A stretch of DNA of 64,000 nt from Morchella semilibera (taxonomy: Eukaryota; Ascomycota; Pezizomycetes; Pezizales; Morchellaceae), in contig WBVU01000004.1 of NCBI GenBank assembly GCA_009192285.1, forward strand, positions 4,548,001-4,612,000, written 5' to 3'. The notes under the pieces are model-generated. The model saw only the letters and a program-made list of their open reading frames with translations. It was not told the origin of the DNA and searched no databases. The first letter of the stretch is position 1, and each line of letters opens with the position of its first letter. This document shows, in pieces, positions 57,631-64,000 of the stretch. A program made the position numbers and the translations under genes.

Positions 57631-58750
57631 TGTCCTGGCGTCCTGGCATTAGTTCCGAGGGTTCGGTAGTCGAAGCGCTGCTGTGATCGTAAAAGCAATG
57701 TTAAGCGAGAAATGGATGTGTTGAGGAGAGGGTGTTGTCATTGGGTTCTAGGAGGTTCGATGGCGTGATGAATTTGTAATGTAGATAGAAGATAGGGTGG
57801 AGAGGAATACGAGATGTGGTCGCGAGAGATTTTCTAACAGGATGAGGTCGGGTCAGGAGCGAGGCGGAGCAGGTTCAGGAATAGCGATAGGGACGCAGTC
57901 AACTCAGGAGACACCCAAGGCGGGACAGGTTCAAGTTCAGGTTCAGGTTCAGGTTCGGGGACGAGGCGGGGACAGAAGGCCCGAAGCCAAAATAATGTAT
58001 TGCTAACAGAAAGAAGATGTTACCTAGAGAGGCAGAAACATAGGAAAGAACAAACACTATATATACAGCTATCTTCCGCACCGATGACTCATATCATAGA
58101 ATCCCATAGAAACTCCTATACCTCCATGCCACCCATATTATTCCTATTAACCCCAATCCTATTCCGTTATTACCCAATGCTTCCTAGCGCTTACATTCCA
58201 TTACCCGAACTCCTTCCTAAACCATCATTCTACTTCCGACATCGACCAGGACAATCCAACAATCCTGTTCCGAAGGCGCCTTGGTGGAAAGCGAAATGAG
58301 GAAGGCGGAGCCATGATAGATTTCTATATGGTTCTATGGACGAAAGTATGAGTCATAACAGACTGGCAGAGGGGGGTGTTAAATAGCGTGGGAAGACTTT
58401 TCCCTTAGTTTTTTCTTTCTTTTCTCTCTGCCCCGTCTTCCTGTTATTTCGGTACATAGGAATATACTCCTATTCTCAAGCCATAGTTCCTTGTACTCAA
58501 AACCTTGTCCTCTTTAGAAGAAAGTCATAGCACCTCTTATCGTTCTGGTTGACGTCTATCTGGTCCTCACTCTCCCTGCTCTGCGCCCTTTTGCCTCTGC
58601 CCTTGCCTTTGCCTTTGCCTTTGCCTGTGCCTGTGCCTGCCCAGTGTTGTTTCTATCTTTGTCAGTGTCCTCGTTACACTAGCTGTGCTCCTCAAGTCCT
58701 TCTGCATTATCATTGTCATTTTCTACTTTGCATTGGATTACTCCGTCACA
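57631..58750 (-). repeat. Solo LTR-B interrupted by another LTR
   Basis: Perfect duplication GCAGT (57626-57630/58751-58755). The interruption is at 57833-58318. Confidence 0.92.
57833..58318. repeat. Solo LTR, family LTR-F, nested in LTR-B
   Basis: 486 bp, duplication GATTT (57828-57832/58319-58323). Ends ...CCATGATA like LTR-C. Contains a GTTCAG hexamer repeated four times near 57930. Confidence 0.75.
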
Positions 58751-59322
58751 GCAGTAGACAGTTGGAGGTTTATACCGAGAAGATTCATCAGAGAATCTAA
58801 GAATTTGCTTTCAAAACGAGATCACGGTCGGAGGTAATTTCTTCCGGTAATCTGTGTAGTTCCCAAACTTCTCGTAAGAATGTTTTTGCCAGTTCTTCGA
58901 TTGTCACTTAGGTTTTAAGCAGAATGAAGTGCGAAATTTTTATAAGTTTATTGACAATCACCCGGATCCTAGTATAACCCTCAGATTTTGGTAGATATAT
59001 AATGAAATCTATTGAGATGGAGCTTCAGGGTGACTAGGGCACTTCAAGAGGTTGAAGTACTATGGACTTTTTATGTCTTGAAGCCTTATCTCTTTGGCAT
59101 AAGCCGCAAGAACAAACATATTCTTCAAATTTTTCATCTATCTTTGGCCAAAAGAATAGAGCTCCAAGTCTTTCTACTGTCTTGTACTAGCCAAAGTAAC
59201 CTGTTACCGTGAAGTGATGCAGTGAAGCAAGAATCCGTAGTTTGAGATCTTTAGATTTGGGGTCGTACCTTATGTCCTTATAATAGATAATATCTTTTAG
59301 GATAAGGTTGTTGTCCGTCATA

Positions 59323-59353
59323 AGTCAGTAAACTCAACTTGTGACTGGAGTCT
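59323..59353 (-). mobile_element. Miniature element M36, 31-bp stub
   Basis: Matches the minus-orientation left end (GTCAGTAAACTCAACTTGTG) and is cut off where an LTR-B copy starts. Confidence 0.75.
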
Positions 59354-59438
59354 TGTGACGGGGTAACCCGACTCAAAGAAGAAGATGACAATGATGACGC
59401 AGAAGAACCCGAGGAGTACAGCCTAGGAGACGAGGAGA

Positions 59439-60073
59439 TGTCCCGGTGTCTTGGCATCAGTCCCGAGGATTTGGTAGTCGAAGCGCTGTTGTGATTGTTC
59501 AGGAATAGTTACGCTAGGAGGGGTGTGCATAGGAAGGTTGTCGTCATAGGTTTCTAGGAGGTTCAATGGCGTGATGGATTGGTAATGTAAATAGCGAAGA
59601 TGGTGTGGAGGAATAGGAGGTGTGGTAGCAATTGATTTCTATGGGATTCTATGAATGATAGGGTGAGTCATAGCGGACTAGTGAAGGAGGTGTGTTAAAT
59701 AGCGGGGAATGATGTTTTCCTTAGTTCTTTCTTTCTTTTCTCTCTGTCTCGTCTTCCTGTTATCTCGGTACATAGGAATCTACTCCTGATTCCAAGCCCT
59801 AGCCTCTCGTACCAAAGATTCAGTCCTCCGAGAAAGAGGAAACTCATAGTATCTATCATCGTTCTCGTTGAGGTCCATTCGGTCCTCACTTTCTCTGCCC
59901 TGTGTCCTTGCCCTTGCCCTTGCCCTTGCCTTTGCCTTTGCCGGTGGCTGTGCTTGTGCTTGCCCGGTGTTGCCCTTGTTTTCGTCGGTCTCCTCGTCGC
60001 GTAGACTGTGCTCCTTGAGCCTATCTGCATCATCATTGTCATCTTCTTCTTTGCGTCGGGTTACTCCGTCACA
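59439..60073 (-). repeat. Solo LTR-B nested in LTR-B
   Basis: 635 bp with no insertion. Perfect duplication GGAGA (59434-59438/60074-60078). Best clean reference copy of the family in this orientation. Confidence 0.96.
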
Positions 60074-60524
60074 GGAGACCGACGAAAACAAGGATAATAC
60101 CGGGCAGGCACAAGCACAGGCACCGGCGAAGGCAAAGGCAAGGGCAATAGCTCAAGAGCACAAGGCAGAGAGGGTGAGGACCGGATAGACCTCAACGAGA
60201 ACGATGAGAGGTGCTATGATTTTCCTCTAGAGAGGACAGGATTTGGGATACGAGGAACTATGGCTTAAGATGGGAGTATATTACTATATATCAAGATAAC
60301 AAGAAGACAAGATAGAAAGGAATGAAAGAAAGAACTAAGGAAAACTTCTATACCCGCTATTTAACACCCCTCCTACACCAATCCGTCATGACTCTTACAT
60401 CAGCTCATAGAAACCCATAGAAATCTGTCGCTGCCATACCTCATATTCCTCACCACCATCTCTGCTATTTTATATTATAAAACTATCACACTATCAAACC
60501 TCCTAGAATCCGATGACGACATCC

Positions 60525-61294
60525 TGTCCCAGCGTCTTGGCATCGGTCCCGAGGATTCGGTAGTCAAAAGCGCTATTGTGTCTGTTAGGAATAGTTAAGC
60601 GAGGGAGGGGTGTACTAAGGGAGGTTGTCGTCATAGGTTTCTAGGAGATTCGATGGCGTGATGGATTGGTAATGTAAATAGCAAAGATGGTGTAGAGGAA
60701 TGAGAGGTGTGGTAGCGATGGGTTTCTATGGGATTCTGTGAGCGATGGGATGAGTCATAGCGGACTAGTGGAGGAGGTGTGTTAAATAGCGGAGATAGAT
60801 GTTTTCCTTAGTTCTTTCTTTCTTCTCTCTCTGTCTCGTCTTCCTGTTACCCTCGTACATAGGAATCTACTCCTATCCCTAAGCCATAGCCTCTCGTACT
60901 CAAGACTCGGTCCTCTGACAAGAGGAAACTTATAGTACTTTTTCATCGTTCTTGTTGATGTCCATTCCATCAGCAAGACTTCATTTGTCTCCTGATGTCT
61001 CCTGAGCCTCATGAGACTCAAAAAATATCCAGGAGTCTCAGGAGACTCTCAGGAGACCTGGGAGACTGTTAGGAGACTCCAGTCATAAGTTGAGTTTGCT
61101 GATGTCGGTCCTCACTCTCCTTGCTCTGTGCTCTTGTGCCCTTGCTCTTGCCTTTGCCTTCACTGGTGCCTGTGCTTGTGCCTGGCCGGTGTAGCCTTTA
61201 TCTTCATCAGTCCCTTGTCGCAAAGACTGCGCTCCTCGAGTCCTTCTGCGTCATCATTGTCATCTTCTTCTTTGCGTCGGGTTACTCCGTCATA
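60525..61294 (-). repeat. Second solo LTR-B nested in the same LTR-B
   Basis: Perfect duplication CATCC (60520-60524/61295-61299); contains M37. Confidence 0.95.
60968..61104 (+). mobile_element. Miniature element M37
   Basis: 137 bp, TC duplication; unoccupied site CCATTCGGTCCTCAC at 59876. Confidence 0.96.
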
Positions 61295-61733
61295 CATCCC
61301 CTCTCAGCACACCCCTTTCTTGCTTAACAATACCAGAACAATCACAATAGCGTTTCGACTACGGAACTCCTAGGACCGATGCCAAAACGCCGAGACATAA
61401 GGGAACAGAAATTATGTTTTGGTAATAGGAGTATATTTCTATATAGCGAGAAAACAGGAAAACGAGACAGAGAGAAAGGAAAGGAAGAACTAAAAAAAAT
61501 ATCTATAGTGTGAGGGGGTAGCCGAGCATACGTGATAGATAATAATGATCATTCACAAGAGCTTGAGGAGCACAGACAATATAACCAAAAAACTGACGAG
61601 GACGAAAAGGGAATTAAACGGGCATAAGTATAAACACCGACGAGGGTAAAGGCAAAGACAGAGGTAGAGGGCTTAGGGCAGAGGCAGGAAAACGAAGACC
61701 AGATACGGCTCTGGGCAAAGGTTAAGAGTACTA

Positions 61734-61870
61734 CATCAGCAAACTCAACTTGTGACTGGAGTCTCCCAACAGTCTCCCGAGTCTCCTGATAATCTCCTGA
61801 GATTCCTCGATATTTTTTGAGTCTCATGAGGCTCAGGAGACATCAGGAGACAAATGAAGTCTTACTGATG
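61734..61870 (-). mobile_element. Miniature element M38
   Basis: 137 bp, TA duplication. Confidence 0.92.
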
Positions 61871-62002
61871 TAAGAAGTTACCTTCTGCAAATACGAATTT
61901 GGAGTGTAGAACTATAACTATAAATAAAAATATATATGTAGATGAAAGAAAGAAAAAAATAAGGAAAACATTTATTTCTGCTATTTAACAACTTTCCCCC
62001 AA

Positions 62003-62139
62003 CAGCAGTAAGACTGCATTTGTCTCCTGATGTCTCCTGAGTCCCAGGAGACTCAAAAAATATTTGGAAGTCTCAGGAGACTTTCAGGAGACCCGGGAGA
62101 CTGTTGGGAGACTCCAGTCACAAGTTGAGTTTGCTGATG
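62003..62139 (+). mobile_element. Miniature element M39
   Basis: 137 bp, left end mutated (CAGCAGTAAG), AA duplication. Confidence 0.9.
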
Positions 62140-62571
62140 AACAATCCAGTATAACTCATATGTCCGCTTCTAGAAACCCATGGAAATCCATCCCAACCAC
62201 ACCTCCTATTCCTCCCCACCATCTTACCAAAACCTATTACCAATCCTACCTGCAACTGAACCTCATAGAATCTAATGACTACAACCTCATTTGATCTCAC
62301 CCCATCTTCACTTAATATAACTCTATCTATAACAACAGTGCTATGACTGCCGAATCATCTGGACCAATGCCAATATGCTGAGACATACGGCCACTATTTA
62401 ATACCCTCCTTCGCCAGTTCAATATGACTTATACATTAGTCCATAGAAACTCATCAAAACTGACTGTAACTACATTTCAGATTTCTCCTCACCATCTTAC
62501 TAAATTCTATTACTAATCCTCTTTGCAACCGTAACTTATAGAACCTACTGACGTAAACCTCACTTTCTATC

Positions 62572-63166
62572 ACGGAGCGAAGCGGGGACGAACACAGAGA
62601 GAGCCAAGATACACAACCGAGGTAGGGCGAGACAGGGCGGAGTAGGTAGTGCAAGGTAAGACAACCGAGAGGCTGTTGGACGAGAGGCAAAGCGAGGCTA
62701 AACTGGGGAACAAGACAAAGCTATAGATTCTCTTCTTCCTTCCAGGAAGTAGGAACGGGGAAACTCAATAATAGTAAGAGGTCCTAAGCTCTATATTTGA
62801 CTTAAAGGACAAGAAGGTTGCGTGAAGGGGGAGGGGAAGGAAGAGAATACCTACAAGCGAGGGAGAGCGCTCCCTATATATAGCCCCAAAATCCCTTCGC
62901 TGACTCATACCATAGAACCCCATAGAACACAAAAAAAAACTCTTCTATTACAAATACATGCACGACGTTGACTCAAAGAACCCCTGCTCAGAAACTCATA
63001 GAACACCATAGAAAAACCCTTGACTAATCCTTCTTCCCGCAACATCACTCCGTACGCTCCACGCCGTTATACTTTCTCTCATCCGCTCCTCGCTTAACCT
63101 TTCTCCATTAACCACAACAGCACTAAGACTACCGAATTCTCCAGTCCGATGCCAAGACGGCGGAAC
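62572..63166 (+). repeat. LTR-D copy
   Basis: About 595 bp from CACGGAGCGAAGCGGGGACG to GATGCCAAGACGGCGGAACA. The 3' end resembles LTR-B (GATGCCAAGACGCCGGGACA), so the two families are related. No clear target duplication. Confidence 0.7.
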
Positions 63167-64000
63167 ACATAGTATACTGAATGTTTCTTCCCTTTTTTTT
63201 AAAAAAAAAAGGAGGTATTTCAATGTAGATTTTAGTTTAACTCTGAAACTACTACAAGAGATAGTATCCATTGTCATATATCATATGAGTTCTATATCTA
63301 TGAGTTGTCATCGTTATTTTAATTTTACTAAACCATTTCTGTGTTTTATGCAGCTCATTAGTCCAACAGTTGACAGACTTTGGACAGAATGCCAAGCCTT
63401 TTCTATCGGTCCATGGACTGGCTTGGCAACTTAGACTGCAGTCAACTACAGTTGGACAGGACGGTTGTCAGTCCAGGCACTGCCTTAGCCTGCTTCGCTC
63501 TTCGCCTCGCTTTGCCCGGTGATAAGAGCAAATAACAGCAGAATAGTTTAATTCCTACTTACGGCTGTATTGTTTGACAAGCTGTTCGTATTTGAAGTCG
63601 GTCTCGTTGATGTTCATTGGTCTCGACGTTGTTTGTTGGTTGCCATGCCACATCACGAGAACTTTTGTCACCTGCCATACCTCATCACGATCAAAAACGG
63701 GGTTGATCAAAATGGGGTTTTTTTTTTTTACGAATTCTTGGTTCCCAAACGGGCCCACTGTTTTTTTTTGTCTTAGTCTTATCTTAGCGCACACTTTGAG
63801 TACATTTTGGCATAAACCGTACTAGAACAGCCCTAAGTATCTACGGTAGTCTTCCTTTTTTTCCTTTAATATCCAACTGGAACATTTTCTCGTAGGGAAA
63901 ATTTCCGTTGTGTAATCTTGTGCTATGAAATTTTGCCTGTTATATTGCACTAGCTAGATGAGGAATCGATACGTGTACTGATGATGTGCCTACTCAAACA
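63167..64000. other. Unassigned end of window
   Basis: An 8-T/10-A self-complementary run stands near 63193-63210. A minus-strand frame (63794-63555) encodes FDRDEVWQVTKVLVMWHGNQ but matches no family I know. Words such as GTTGGACAGGACGGTTGTCAGTCC near 63450 suggest further repeat DNA. Confidence 0.35.

Larger units (their letters stand above)
56439..59322 (-). pseudogene. Gypsy E integrase remnants between solo LTRs
   Basis: Minus-strand pieces. 59322-58751: zinc-binding and core (GALFFWPKIDEKFEEYVCSC; SISIDFIIYLPKSEGYTRIR) with stops. 57630-57270: FAYNTATEESIKISPSYANY, a core segment. 56636-56439: ELEKGDKMILDRCNITTKRP and NHKKLGHFEVLQKIGAASYK, the C-terminal domain. It is a different and older element than gypsy B; a further minus-strand trace at 55501-55665 may be its tail. 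Confidence 0.78.
59354..61396 (+). repeat. LTR-B copy carrying two inverse LTR-B copies
   Basis: Segments 59354-59438, 60079-60524 and 61300-61396 together form one LTR (TGTGACGGGG...GCCGAGACA). Confidence 0.88.
61397..62571 (+). repeat. Diverged LTR-B-like material, nested
   Basis: An LTR-B-like sequence from 61509 (TGTGAGGGGGTAGC) to 62385 (GCTGAGACA) lies inside another LTR-B-like shred (61397-61508 and 62386-62571). Both are diverged and hold M38 and M39. Confidence 0.6.

Noticed and set aside
14296-62139. The repeated 137-bp units as a CRISPR-like or satellite array
   Set aside because: Spacing is irregular, orientation varies, and each copy has its own 2-bp target duplication, so they are dispersed transposons.
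14296-62139. Tc1/mariner origin for the miniature elements because TA flanks are common
   Set aside because: Most duplications are not TA (for example CA, GA, AC, CG, CT), and the ends do not match mariner termini.

Overview
The window is nuclear DNA of a filamentous ascomycete (Pezizomycotina). Introns are short (48-95 bp) with GT/AG ends and CTAAY-type branch sites, and the host genes are typical fungal orthologues. The extreme load of nested, largely un-RIPped transposons would fit a truffle-like Pezizomycete such as Tuber, but that placement is an inference.

Region 1 (1-12192) is gene-rich and almost free of repeats. It holds a FUN30/Fft3 SNF2 remodeller (-), VMA21 (+), the protein phosphatase methylesterase PPE1 (+), SEC12 (-) and a small PAR32/DUF3602-type protein (-) whose introns all fall in its GRGGxGNI repeats. 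Two strong hairpins lie between SEC12 and the PAR32-like gene. A second host island at 39690-41816 holds an intact eight-exon methylmalonate-semialdehyde dehydrogenase (-).

Region 2 (12193-38000) is a palimpsest of transposons: a broken piggyBac transposase gene, then a decayed Ty3/gypsy element (gypsy A, +) cut apart by solo LTRs (family LTR-B) and by about 137-bp miniature elements. Inside one solo LTR sits an 11,110-bp DNA transposon (18913-30022) with CATCAGCAAG terminal repeats and a 2-bp TA target duplication. It encodes a Plavaka-like transposase (four nonsense codons, no frameshift), a tandemly duplicated cargo gene and a multi-exon gene resembling the fungal DUF6532 family.

Region 3 (42000-64000) is LTR and miniature-element debris around one near full-length chromodomain gypsy element (48089-54727), itself inserted in a solo LTR of another family (LTR-C). 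Remnants of a further gypsy element (-) lie at 55500-59322.

The most notable system is a family of 39 miniature elements (usually exactly 137 bp) that share the CATCAGCAA/TTGCTGATG ends and 2-bp target duplications of the 11.1-kb transposon. I could read matching 2-bp duplications of many different sequences at 33 insertions, including the large one. Copies are nested in each other, in LTRs, in retrotransposon genes, in the piggyBac gene and in the cargo genes of the large transposon. The simplest reading is that the Plavaka-like element is, or was, the autonomous driver of these miniature elements.
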